Of a stretch of DNA of 64,000 nt, positions 57,763 to 64,000 are shown one piece after another. Position 1 is the first letter of the stretch, and each line of letters opens with the position of its first letter. The position numbers and the translations under genes are program-made. Origin of the DNA: Streptomyces ferrugineus (GTDB taxonomy: Bacteria; Actinomycetota; Actinomycetes; Streptomycetales; Streptomycetaceae); assembly GCF_015160855.1 (NCBI RefSeq), contig NZ_CP063373.1:1-64000 (forward strand), read 5' to 3'. The notes beneath the pieces were generated by a model, which searched no databases, was not told the origin of the DNA, and saw only the letters and a list, made by a program, of their open reading frames with translations.

Positions 57763-59346
57763 TCAAGCGCCCAAGCCGGAGTTACGGCGCCACCGAGCCT
57801 TCAATTGGAACCTGTCGTCAACATCCAACTCGCCGAGATTGTGAAGACGGTCGATCATGGACGAAATGCTGACGTGCAAGCGCATGGCCAGACTTGAGAT
57901 TGTCTCAAGATCCCGAATGTCACCATTGATCTGCGCGAGATGGTCTCGCAGTAGCCAGGTAGGCATCAAGAAGGCGGCCGCGAAGGCGTTAGCGCGCTGC
58001 TCTACAAAAAGAGGAGCCCATGGGCCAGAAGCAACAGCTAGCTCACTGGCCCGATTACGATCAAGCAGCAGGTGGGCTAGTTCATGCGCCAGCGTAAAGC
58101 GCTCGACCTCGCGACTCTGCCCCCACTTTGTTTGAGTGTTACAAAACACCTTAGGGCGTTGGTTCGGCCCGAAAACAGAAACCGCACGAATTTCCCGATC
58201 GGAAAGGGTGATTTTCTCGTGCGGAATATCCAAAGCAGCAAATGCTGAATGAATGTCGACCCATGACCGATCTTGGTGCGCGTTCAGCATTTCACACGCT
58301 CGCTCACCAAGCCAGCTTCCCTGCTCTCCTGGTGTTAGCTCTCGCACCTCAACCGGATCAAAGGAGAGTGCAAGCTTGTTAAGCCAAGGTGACGCATCGC
58401 TAACGTGATTCTTAACCAGCGCTCCGGCAAGGGTGATCACGTCGTCGCGATTAATAGAAGGGCTGTACGCGCCGTACACCAACTGTGCGTAAGCACTACC
58501 TTGAACAACGAGTGCCGTGACGCGATTGGCCCCCGTGATCTCTCGCCGCACACCGTCGGAGACGCCAGCAAGCGCCTGGTCAACGGCCGAAGAGATGTCG
58601 TTGTATTTTTCAGTGTCCGTCCCAAGGCCCGCCAGCCAGGCCATACGGTTGAGGGCGTTAGAGTCACTAGAAATCGCTTCGATATTTGCGATCAGAGCGG
58701 CCACCCGACGTGAATCAGGTAGCCTTCGCCGAAGCTCCTGTGATGCAGCTTGGAGTACTGCATAAACGACTTCGGCAGCCTTTTCTAGATCAACCTCATA
58801 GCGCCTATGCGGGGCAAGGAAGGTGAATTCTTCAGGAATGCCGATGAGCCTCTCGGCTCCTGTAGACACCTCAAGCGAGGATCCATAGCGGCGCATATAG
58901 ACATCCGGGAAGAGCCCACCTTCGCGGGCAGCCCTAACGCTGTGCCTATCCCACCAAGTGGTCCACTCGTCGAGCCACTCAAATTCATCCAATTCCTTGA
59001 GCGAAATCGGAGGACTCTTGGTCAGCGCCATAGCCTCAGCAGCCGAATAGCCGACATTCTTCAGAGGGAGCTGCTCTTCGTGGAAAATAGGGTCCCAGTT
59101 TTGGGTTAGCCACTCCAGGAAGGAGATCATATACCAATGGGCAGCCTCAATTACCTCACCCTGCTCAAGGTGCGCACACAGGTTCTCTCCGGCCACCCAC
59201 AACGCGAAAGAACCCCAAGAGTTGGCCTCCTCAGGGGTAGCGCGATCCTGCTCCCCGTGAGGGTTACGCAAAAACGAAAGCTTGAATGCAAAATCGGCAG
59301 GGTCTCCTGCCTGCATCTCCCAATTGCTCACAGTCATTGCGGTCAC
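57763..59346 (-). CDS. Large ImmA/IrrE-type metallopeptidase
   Basis: 527 residues, base composition visibly lower in GC than the neighbours. The C-terminal ~150 residues are an ImmA/IrrE zinc-peptidase domain: HExxH in RFTLAHELAHLLLDRNRASE (about residue 420) and EQRANAFAAAFLMPTWLLRD, followed by SLAMRLHVSISSMIDRL. The N-terminal ~330 residues are helical and unassigned. Family members cleave repressors (ImmA on ICEBs1 ImmR, IrrE on DdrO) or sit in toxin-antitoxin and phage-defence loci. GTG 59346 overlaps the stop of a small upstream gene (GTGA); TTG 59349 and ATG 59337 are alternatives. Function with the small partner is unknown. Confidence 0.85.
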   Translation of the reverse strand: MTAMTVSNWEMQAGDPADFAFKLSFLRNPHGEQDRATPEEANSWGSFALWVAGENLCAHLEQGEVIEAAHWYMISFLEWLTQNWDPIFHEEQLPLKNVGYSAAEAMALTKSPPISLKELDEFEWLDEWTTWWDRHSVRAAREGGLFPDVYMRRYGSSLEVSTGAERLIGIPEEFTFLAPHRRYEVDLEKAAEVVYAVLQAASQELRRRLPDSRRVAALIANIEAISSDSNALNRMAWLAGLGTDTEKYNDISSAVDQALAGVSDGVRREITGANRVTALVVQGSAYAQLVYGAYSPSINRDDVITLAGALVKNHVSDASPWLNKLALSFDPVEVRELTPGEQGSWLGERACEMLNAHQDRSWVDIHSAFAALDIPHEKITLSDREIRAVSVFGPNQRPKVFCNTQTKWGQSREVERFTLAHELAHLLLDRNRASELAVASGPWAPLFVEQRANAFAAAFLMPTWLLRDHLAQINGDIRDLETISSLAMRLHVSISSMIDRLHNLGELDVDDRFQLKARWRRNSGLGA

Positions 59347-59636
59347 CAATACTCTTTGATGCTTCGACGCGATACTCGCTGGTCAGCTAACCACTGGCGC
59401 CGAAGTCTCTCGGGCACTCTCCTCCACTCGACCGGGAAGCCATGCCAGCAGTCCGGGGCGTGTTCATGCCCACAGTAAGCCCGCTCCCCGTCCGTAGCAT
59501 ATCTCTTACCCGGCTGGCTAGGGTCTACAACGCTGTCTGCTAGGAGTGTAGGCCCGTCAGCTCCCGGCGGGCAGAGCGAGCCGCGCGCGCCCGGCTGCCA
59601 CGGTTCCTTGTGCTTCGCGTTGGGCTCATACTTCAA
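59343..59636 (-). CDS. Small Cys/His protein coupled to the metallopeptidase
   Basis: About 97 residues (from TTG 59636; earlier starts are possible). ERAYCGHEHAPDCWHGFPVE carries C-x2-H and C-x-H pairs, followed by a Trp/Arg-rich stretch (EWRRVPERLRRQWLADQRVS, RRSIKEYW). Two further Cys occur (SLCPP). I do not recognise the family. Its stop overlaps the start of the metallopeptidase gene, so the two are made together; it could be a substrate, antitoxin-like partner or regulator (inference). Confidence 0.5.
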   Translation of the reverse strand: MKYEPNAKHKEPWQPGARGSLCPPGADGPTLLADSVVDPSQPGKRYATDGERAYCGHEHAPDCWHGFPVEWRRVPERLRRQWLADQRVSRRSIKEYW

Positions 59637-60421
59637 GTTCCCCCCAGTTACCGTAAGTAACGCCCATGCTGCCATGCAGCACCAGTGTCCGGGACAGTGC
59701 CCCTGAGGAGCAAGGGCCTGAGTCACTCGCACAGGGGATTGCCAGACGCGCGTGCCTTCCCGACCGACGTTCGCAGCGTCGGCCTACTCAGTGACCTTCA
59801 ATCGATCACTCGGGAAGGTACGCCCTTCGCGTGCTCCCAGAGGCCCGATCCACAGGTCATGAGCATTGCTCGCCAGACGCAGGCCACCGCTCAAGACGCC
59901 TATAGCATCGCGTCAGTGCCGTCGCACGACAAGCGCACGGGATGGTGCAAGGAACAAGGAGGAATCACAGGGAAGCGGCCCAGCCCGACGCGGCCACGGT
60001 CCGGTCGTTCGCCCAGGTCAACGCCCGAAACGGCCCCAATGGCCGCAGCTTCCCAAGTTGAGATCATCAACGCTTGGGACCGCTTCCTTCTTCACAGCGC
60101 GCACCAACGTGTGCTCAATGAAGATCCATCATCTTGAAGTCGCTGGTCACGGGGCTGGTGTGAGTCGTTGATCGTCTCCTCGTGCTGGCCACGGGCGCTT
60201 GTCGGCACTCAAGATCGTCTGCCGTTCCGGCGATCACTGGATCCACGGGTTCCCCGGTGTGACCGATCTGCCCTGTGTGTGAGAAGTTCCTGACACACCG
60301 AAGCGCGACCATTACGTCAGCTACTACAGCTGAGGGGTAGCCAACCGATGACAGTTGTGGGGGCAGCGGGCGTCTTCGACCCACACACAGCCACAGCGAT
60401 TGCCCAGGACGGAGCACACAC
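59637..60421. other. Intergenic region without recognised genes
   Basis: 785 bp with mixed composition and no frame I would defend. It contains the first copy of the ~148-bp direct repeat (60115-60262). The promoter of the metallopeptidase cassette should lie in 59640-59800. Confidence 0.5.
60115..60262. repeat. Direct repeat copy A
   Basis: Starts TCAATGAAGATC and contains GCTGGTCACGGGGCTGGTGT; about 80 percent identical to copy B (60990-61135) over its length, 875 bp upstream of it. The strongest block (about 28 bp from TGCTGGTCACGG-type sequence to GAGTCG) is almost identical. Confidence 0.85.
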
Positions 60422-60976
60422 ATGCAGGACTTGGCCCGCGGTGCCGCCTTGGCCTACGACGCTTCCGTGATCCTCCGGATCGGGAGCGCGGTTTTCGTCG
60501 TGTGTCCGGACGAGCGTCTCCAGTCCCTGTACTACCGCGTGGACGGGGGAGTCCGGTCCGTGTGGCGCTATGTGCGCGGTTCCGAGATCCACCCCAGACT
60601 CGTCCAAGAGGCTGAGGAGGCGAACCGCAAGTTGTGGGAGCAGGCTCCCGCCCTCCCTCTCCCCGAGGAGTTCCTCGCCGGTTACCGAGACCTTGCCGCT
60701 GCCACCCTCGCGCATCTGGATCGGGACGAGGCCATGTCCCGCGACGAGATCTCCGCGCGTGCCATCGAAACGGTCGGCTTCCTCGAAGCCGGGCTGGACA
60801 CTGCCGCAGGCGCCGTGGTCTTCGAACGGTCGTGCCAGGCAGTCACCGAGTCACTCCTCGAGGGCTGGGCTGACGACCCACTGTCCACGATGAGACGGCT
60901 ACGCCGCGAGACCGACGTGTGGGCCCTGGCATACCAGCGGTTCGTGAGGCCGGAACTGGGGCGCTATCACGGCTGA
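60422..60976 (+). CDS. Orphan protein between direct repeats
   Basis: 184 residues. LARGAALAYDASVILRIGSA, FVVCPDERLQSLYYRVDGGV and a helical C-terminal half (PLPEEFLAGYRDLAAATLAH, DEAMSRDEISARAIETVGFL). No family recognised. ATG 60422 has GGACGGAG 7 nt upstream and codon use is normal for the organism. It is exactly framed by two direct repeats, copy A ending 160 bp before it and copy B beginning 14 bp after its stop. Confidence 0.75.
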   Translation: MQDLARGAALAYDASVILRIGSAVFVVCPDERLQSLYYRVDGGVRSVWRYVRGSEIHPRLVQEAEEANRKLWEQAPALPLPEEFLAGYRDLAAATLAHLDRDEAMSRDEISARAIETVGFLEAGLDTAAGAVVFERSCQAVTESLLEGWADDPLSTMRRLRRETDVWALAYQRFVRPELGRYHG

Positions 60977-60989
60977 CTCTCAGTCAGCT

Positions 60990-61135
60990 TCAATGAAGAT
61001 CAGCTATCTTGAAATTGCTGGTCACGGGGCTGGTGTGAGTCGCAGACCGTGTCCTCGTGTTGGTCACGGGCGGTTGCCGGAGCGCAAGATCTGTCGCTTC
61101 GGTGATCACGGATCCTCGGTTTCCCCGGCGTGCGC
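60990..61135. repeat. Direct repeat copy B
   Basis: Second copy, in the same orientation as copy A. It lies directly upstream of the decayed gene starting at 61175 and so may be that gene's original 5' region. Confidence 0.85.
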
Positions 61136-61174
61136 GGGTGCCCGTCCGTACGATCCGGGCGGGAGGTGCGTCAG

Positions 61175-61617
61175 GTGGCCAGAGACGCAGGACCGGGCCT
61201 TCGTGAGATGATCACGGCCCGTAGGGCCGAGCTGAGGCGCAGGCAGAGAAGTTAAGCCAGCAGCTTGAAGAGGTGCGCGACGAGCTGGAGGAACTCGCCG
61301 TCGCCGAGCGGGTCGCGCGTCGGCTGGCCGAGCAGCTGCACGCCAAAACGGAACGGGAAGCGACGCCGACGCAGGCTGCCGGGCAGGTCGCGGGCCGTGC
61401 GGCGCTGCTGGTGCCGCAGCGCGAGCGCTGTATGGACGAGGCGGTCCTGCCCGCGGACTACCAGCAGATCATGGATGTGGTGCGGCGGGCGCAGGGGCCG
61501 GTCATCCAGTCTGCTCTGTCGGAGCCGATGGCTACAGTCCGGACATGCTGCTGCCACGTCCTGTGGAGGGGGCCGAAGGCCCATATGACGCCGAGTACCT
61601 GCCCCGGTTGGAGATGA
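61175..61617 (+). pseudogene. Decayed small gene with frameshift
   Basis: GTG 61175 has an excellent GGAGG site and encodes VARDAGPGLREMITARRAEL, but a stop occurs after 26 codons (TAA 61253). Continuing in another frame gives QQLEEVRDELEELAVAERVA, RRLAEQLHAKTEREATPTQA and DYQQIMDVVRRAQGPVIQ, which reads as one coiled-coil plus helix-turn-helix type protein common in Streptomyces (from memory). The frame then becomes meaningless where DUF1963 begins (61545). Confidence 0.6.
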
Positions 61618-62180
61618 CGTTCCACGCTGTTGAAGAGCCCATCACCAAACCCGTCGCCAAGCTGGGCGGCGACCCCGTATGGCTGGATGAGCCCTGCTGG
61701 CCAGTGCACCCCGGTACCCGGGAGCCGCTGGACTTCATTGGGCAGTTCCCTGTCCCTGTGGAGGCCAGTGAGGAGCGACGCATGGCGTATCTCTTCCTGT
61801 CGTACGACGACTACGAGACCGGTGGTGTGGACCCAGAAGACGGCGAAGCCGTTCTGCTCATTCAGCCTGGTGGCCGGATACCGGAGTTTGCGGCCATTGG
61901 GCCGGCGGGGACAAAGGGGCGCTCCCTGTGGCGGTTCGGCCCCGAGGAGAAGTTGGTGCCTGTCGAGTTCCGGGTCGAACTGACGCCGGTTCCGGACGAG
62001 GTGGAGCGGAACCTGGAGCTGCATGGCGTCGTCGACGTCGACAACTACCTCGGGGGGCGACCCGCCTACCCCGACTGGGCAGGAGTCAAGGCACCGTGGC
62101 GCTTCTACTTCTGTCTGGCAGGCACCGACCTCGACGAGCAGTACTTTCTGAACTTCGCCCATGGCTACGGATACGCCTAG
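61545..62180 (+). CDS. DUF1963 (YwqG-like) protein
   Basis: 211 residues. PVAKLGGDPVWLDEPCWPVH, LDFIGQFPVPVEASEERRMA and a late FYFCLAGTDLDEQYFLNFAH are typical of DUF1963/YwqG proteins, a family seen in polymorphic-toxin immunity and in stand-alone genes. Role unknown. ATG 61545; no strong ribosome site. Preceded by a decayed gene. The 294-bp gap that follows (62181-62474) shows nothing I can name. Confidence 0.85.
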   Translation: MLLPRPVEGAEGPYDAEYLPRLEMTFHAVEEPITKPVAKLGGDPVWLDEPCWPVHPGTREPLDFIGQFPVPVEASEERRMAYLFLSYDDYETGGVDPEDGEAVLLIQPGGRIPEFAAIGPAGTKGRSLWRFGPEEKLVPVEFRVELTPVPDEVERNLELHGVVDVDNYLGGRPAYPDWAGVKAPWRFYFCLAGTDLDEQYFLNFAHGYGYA

Positions 62181-62474
62181 CTGAGCCCCGACCGTCGGGA
62201 AGGCCGCCTCAGCTGGGAAGCAGCATAGGACCGTGCCGCCGTCTCGGCTTCCGTCTCATTCAGCGCGGTTCACGGCCGTTCAGGCGAGACCGGGGCCGTC
62301 CCCACCACAGTTGGAAAGCGTGCGCGTGATGCGAGTACGTCGACGAGTCGCTCACCCAGCATGGCGTCCACGTAGTCGCACTGACGGCCAGTCACAAGCT
62401 CCGGCGTACCAGCTCACGGACTGTCGGTGCGTCTCGCCGTCAGCTATGGGTGCCCTCCCCCAGCCTGCCCCCGC

Positions 62475-63488
62475 CTACCCCAACCCCCGCACCCGAGCCA
62501 CACCGTCGGCAAGGACGCGCCGGCAGTACGCAAGGTGACCGCCGTCGTAGCCGCGTGGCCCGCACTCCACCACCAGGATGAGGCCCAGGTACAGGTGGTA
62601 CAGGGCCAGGCGGTGCTGGAAGGTGGGGCTGGTGAAGTCGAGGGTGCCGCCGGCCTCGGTGTAGCCGGTGGCCAGGTCGCTGTCGGGGCCGGTGTCGCCG
62701 CCCATGGCGAGGGAGACCAGTTCGGCGGCGGGGTCGCCCCAGAAGGCTCGTTCGTGGTCGATGAGTCCGGTGATGCGGGGTCGCCGGCGGCCGCTTGCGC
62801 AATCCGACGCCTCCGTCTCCTCGATGAAGATGTTGCCCGGCCACAGGTCGTAGTGGACCAGCCGGGGCTCGGTGACCTCGTCCAGGGCGTGTCCGCCCTC
62901 GGACACCAGGGTCCGGATGTCAGCGGGCGTCGCGCCCAGCGGTGACTGCCAGCGCGCGGCGTCGTCGAGGAGCGCGTCGACCATGGCGGTGAAGGCCGTC
63001 CTCCAGTCCGGGGCGGACAGCGCGGACTCGGCGGCCGGGTAGCCGAAACGGCCGTCCTCGGCGGTCAGGGTGTGCAGCCGGGCGACGGCGGCGCCCAGTT
63101 GGCGGCGCAGTTCCCTCGCGGTGGACGGCGGCAGGCGGTCGGCCGCCTTGTCCCACGGGGTGCCGTCCAGGACGGAGACCGCGAGGAAGTCCTCGTCGGC
63201 GTGGAGGAGTTCGGGGGTCGGGACGTCCCCGTCCGGCAGCTTCGCGATGCGGCGGTAGACCATGGCCTCGGTCGCGAGGATGCCGCGCTCGTAGCGCAGG
63301 ACCGCGGCTTCGGGCGGCGGGGCGAGCTTCACTACGGCGGGGCGGCCGTCGTCGAGGAGGACGCGGTAGGCCGTGTTGAACCAGCCGTCGGTCAGCTCGG
63401 ACTCCAGACGGCATCCGATGCCCGCGGAATCGCGGAGCAGGGCGTCGAGGTCCGCGGGAGACAGGTGGCGCTTGGTCCGGCTCTGCAT
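62475..63488 (-). CDS. Aminoglycoside phosphotransferase-fold kinase
   Basis: 337 residues. APH fold: N-lobe with VVKLAPPPEAAVLRYERGIL (Lys), catalytic loop HYDLWPGNIFIEE (H-x-D-x4-N), metal-binding Asp in ITGLIDHERAFWGDPAAELV. A regular family member of unknown substrate; such proteins phosphorylate aminoglycosides, choline-like or sugar substrates, and resistance cannot be inferred from sequence alone. ATG 63488 has no good ribosome site, so the start is tentative. A LacI-type palindrome lies 62-75 bp upstream. Confidence 0.85.
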   Translation of the reverse strand: MQSRTKRHLSPADLDALLRDSAGIGCRLESELTDGWFNTAYRVLLDDGRPAVVKLAPPPEAAVLRYERGILATEAMVYRRIAKLPDGDVPTPELLHADEDFLAVSVLDGTPWDKAADRLPPSTARELRRQLGAAVARLHTLTAEDGRFGYPAAESALSAPDWRTAFTAMVDALLDDAARWQSPLGATPADIRTLVSEGGHALDEVTEPRLVHYDLWPGNIFIEETEASDCASGRRRPRITGLIDHERAFWGDPAAELVSLAMGGDTGPDSDLATGYTEAGGTLDFTSPTFQHRLALYHLYLGLILVVECGPRGYDGGHLAYCRRVLADGVARVRGLG

Positions 63489-63808
63489 GGGGCACGCTTT
63501 CGGGCGGCGGGGCGGCGGGGCGGCAAGGAGGTGGTGACGGACGCGATCACGGGAGCGCTCCCACAGTGGCGAGTCGCTGCCGACCCGGTCAAGGGCCCCG
63601 GCACCGGCCCTCTGAACCCCAGCCCTCCGAAGCCCTGAGCTGAACGGCACTTCACGCGCCGCTCCCGTAGTCCCAGCGGCTGATCTGCCGGCCGCTCCGT
63701 ACTGCGTTCTCAGTACCGGCGAATGTCGGCAGCCGCACGACGACACGGCACCCCCGTCCCCGAGAGCCTGGGCACACGTTCGAGTCCCAGATGTGGAGAC
63801 CCCCTGCC
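63489..63808. other. Divergent intergenic region
   Basis: 320 bp between the kinase and the MMPL gene. It holds the GGGAGCGCTCCC palindrome (63551-63562) and a GGCGG/GGCGG run near 63500. No gene is supported. Confidence 0.5.
63550..63563. promoter_or_regulatory. CebR-like palindrome
   Basis: CGGGAGCGCTCCCA matches the Streptomyces CebR (LacI family) operator TGGGAGCGCTCCCA at 13 of 14 positions. In S. griseus and S. scabiei CebR controls cellobiose uptake and cellulolysis. Its neighbours here are not obviously sugar genes, so it may serve another LacI protein. Confidence 0.45.
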
Positions 63809-64000
63809 GTGGCTACTTTCCTGTATCGAGTGGGCCGTCTGGCCTTCCGGCGGCGCTGGTACGTCGCCCTGGTCTGGGCGGCCGTGCTGGCCGCCGTCGG
63901 GCTGGGTGCCCTGAAGGCCCCGGGAGCCTCCGACGAGGAGTTCTCCATGCCGGGCATCGAGTCGCAGAAGGCGTTCGACCTGATGGACGAGCGCTTCCCC
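63809..64000 (+). CDS. MMPL-family transporter, N-terminus (partial)
   Basis: The first 64 residues: VATFLYRVGRLAFRRRWYVA, a membrane helix LVWAAVLAAVGLGALKA, then GASDEEFSMPGIESQKAFDL, the typical beginning of Streptomyces MMPL/RND transporters that export lipids or drugs. GTG 63809 is the usual start of the family; an in-frame ATG at 63791 is possible. The gene runs off the window. Confidence 0.88.
   Translation, partial: MATFLYRVGRLAFRRRWYVALVWAAVLAAVGLGALKAPGASDEEFSMPGIESQKAFDLMDERFP

Noticed and set aside
60993..61211. 72-residue frame starting at ATG 60993 in repeat copy B
   Set aside because: The matching frame in copy A stops after 17 codons and neither has a ribosome site, so the repeat is not conserved as coding sequence.
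62310..62340. tRNA-Ser-like word TTGGAAAGCGTG
   Set aside because: No cloverleaf can be drawn around it.
63765..63795. tRNA T-arm-like GTTCGAGTCC sequence near the MMPL start
   Set aside because: The flanks do not form a T-stem or acceptor stem and no anticodon arm lies upstream.
1..64000. CRISPR arrays and rRNA/tRNA genes
   Set aside because: No regularly spaced short repeats with unique spacers and no rRNA or full tRNA sequence were found by eye; the tandem repeats here are contiguous.

Overview
The window is a piece of a Streptomyces (or very close actinomycete) chromosome. Coding GC is very high with strong third-position G/C bias, GTG starts are frequent, and genes are often coupled by ATGA or GTGA overlaps. 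The family mix is typical: ECF sigma factors, PucR, TetR, GntR and XRE regulators, LLM flavin oxidoreductases, secreted peptidases, DUF6415 and TerB proteins, and the MoxR/DUF58/transglutaminase operon. All calls were read by eye from the sequence; no database search was run.

Layout. 0-7 kb: tail of a Rieske oxygenase, an ArsR regulator divergent from an ArsO-like flavoprotein, a PucR regulator, then a CPA1 cation/proton antiporter coupled to a two-RCK membrane protein. 7-17 kb: a minus-strand operon of a YqiJ-like membrane protein, a flotillin and a 1638-residue AAA ATPase, then nhaA and a DM13 protein. The two antiporters share an almost identical untranslated leader element. 17-26 kb: NAD-dependent epimerase, two-component system, GT2 and DUF2064 glycosyltransferases (with a duplicated mini-gene between them), and cell-wall proteins (polysaccharide deacetylase, XRE-membrane-peptidoglycan-binding protein, CHAP protein with recent repeats). 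26-33 kb: surface propeller/FN3 protein, MoxR ATPase, DUF58 protein and a transglutaminase-like membrane protein that has lost its catalytic triad.

33-43 kb: secreted tripeptidyl-type peptidase, LLM oxidoreductase plus aldo/keto reductase facing a TetR gene across twin palindromes, GH5 cellulase, a methyltransferase/CDGSH/heme-oxygenase-like operon, Ppx/GppA and an F420-type oxidoreductase. 43-48 kb: two divergent cassettes, an ECF sigma with a membrane anti-sigma-like partner, and a membrane-anchored sigma-like protein coupled to a class A PBP whose transpeptidase motifs are gone. 47.7-49.7 kb: a solitary large TnpB-like RuvC nuclease.

51-64 kb is accessory: a small DUF6415/PIMT-like operon with a one-base frameshift, a GntR with strong palindromes, an IS110 remnant, a visibly lower-GC cassette of a small Cys/His protein and a large ImmA/IrrE-type metallopeptidase, two ~140-bp direct repeats bracketing an orphan gene, DUF1963, a phosphotransferase and the start of an MMPL transporter. 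A recurring theme (inference) is envelope-enzyme folds that have lost catalytic residues and may act as sensors or scaffolds.
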